Program-made: the position numbers and the translations under genes
The notes under the pieces: model-generated
The model's database searches: none
Told to the model about the DNA's origin: nothing
What the model saw: the letters and a program-made list of their open reading frames with translations, nothing else
In this document: positions 63,645 to 64,000 of the stretch, one piece after another
How the letters are laid out: each line of letters begins with the position of its first letter
How positions within the stretch are numbered: the first letter of the stretch is position 1
From: Janthinobacterium rivuli
GTDB taxonomy: Bacteria; Pseudomonadota; Gammaproteobacteria; Burkholderiales; Burkholderiaceae_D
DNA: 64,000 bases
Reading direction: 5' to 3'
Assembly (NCBI RefSeq): GCF_029690045.1
Contig: NZ_CP121464.1
Coordinates: 5,270,001-5,334,000, forward strand

Positions 63645-64000
63645 ATGGACAGCATCGACCTTGAAGTTCTGAAAACCAGCGCCGCCTGGCTCGCCGCCGG
63701 CCACCGCTGCGAACTCGTCACCGTTATCAAGACCTGGGGTTCCAGCCCCCGCCCCGTGGGCGCCACCCTGGCCATCTGCGACGATGGCACGGTGGTCGGT
63801 TCCGTTTCCGGCGGCTGCATCGAAGATGACTTGATCGACACCGTGCGCGTGCACGGCATCGTGCGCACGCAGCCGGACATCGTCAGCTACGGCATCAGCG
63901 CAGACGAGGCGCACCGCTTCGGCCTGCCCTGCGGCGGCACCATCGAACTGGCCATCGAACCGCTGCATGCTGGCAGCCGCGTGGCAGAACTGCTGGCGCG
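63645..64000 (+). CDS. XdhC/CoxF-family protein, N-terminal part (cut by window edge)
   Basis: The gene runs off the right edge after 118 codons. The visible part begins MDSIDLEVLKTSAAWLAAGH and contains VTVIKTWGSSPRPVGATLAI and GSVSGGCIEDDLIDT, the conserved N-terminal block of the XdhC family, whose members help insert sulfurated molybdenum cofactor into xanthine dehydrogenase-type enzymes. LPCGGTIELAIEPL is the second block. Its presence fits the molybdenum cofactor genes at 29-32 kb. The C-terminal NAD-binding domain cannot be seen. Confidence 0.85.
   Translation, partial: MDSIDLEVLKTSAAWLAAGHRCELVTVIKTWGSSPRPVGATLAICDDGTVVGSVSGGCIEDDLIDTVRVHGIVRTQPDIVSYGISADEAHRFGLPCGGTIELAIEPLHAGSRVAELLA

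Overview
This window is high-GC chromosomal DNA from a betaproteobacterium of the Oxalobacteraceae, most likely Janthinobacterium or a close relative such as Duganella. The clues are a CqsA/LqsA-type quorum-sensing synthase beside its own sensor kinase and response regulator (the jqsA, jqsS and jqsR arrangement known from Janthinobacterium), betaproteobacterial flagellar gene order, a PEP-CTERM protein, and a TonB-ExbB-ExbD-ExbD operon. There are no rRNA or tRNA genes, insertion sequences, phage genes or CRISPR arrays; the region reads as stable core genome with a few accessory genes.

From 1 to about 18 kb is a flagellar block. flgJ (cut by the window edge), flgI, flgH, flgG, flgF, flgE, flgD, flgC and flgB run leftward and encode the rod, hook and rings. 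flgA, flgM and flgN run rightward, and flgM has a textbook sigma-28 promoter. After two unrelated genes, flhB, flhA, flhF, flhG, fliA, motC and motD run leftward and encode export gate, placement, sigma-28 and second-stator functions. From 18 to 24 kb are leftward housekeeping genes: a fumarylacetoacetate hydrolase-family enzyme, rsuA, a small orphan, and a probable rluC-HAD phosphatase-Rieske protein-sppA operon.

From 24 to 38 kb, rne (RNase E) has a long leader and a strong terminator, then chrA. moaA, a single-frame mobA-moeA fusion and a translationally coupled exported protein make a molybdenum cofactor group. A PEP-CTERM protein, rmuC, a truncated haemoglobin, and an MFS exporter with a GIY-YIG-like protein and a MarR regulator follow. 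Two near-identical palindromes, before the exporter and before marR, look like the MarR operator.

From 38 to 42 kb is the quorum-sensing locus: jqsA runs leftward, jqsS and jqsR rightward, with an FNR-like palindrome between them. From 42 to 51 kb are an ABC permease, an adenosine/adenine deaminase and the stress operon prkA-yeaH-spoVR. From 51 to 56 kb are tonB, exbB, two exbD genes and a periplasmic TPR protein, separated by hairpins. From 56 to 64 kb are ribF, ileS, lspA, coaBC and dut, a structured intergenic element, a PDZ-containing M48-like lipoprotein whose zinc motif is broken, a 46-residue membrane protein, and the start of an xdhC-family gene.

The points most worth a second look are the jqs locus and its unusual response regulator, the mobA-moeA fusion, the paired MarR operators, the apparently dead M48 protease, the degenerate P-loop of FlhG, the alanine-rich insert in FlgE, and the structured element at 62.1-62.2 kb. 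All functional assignments are from sequence reading alone.
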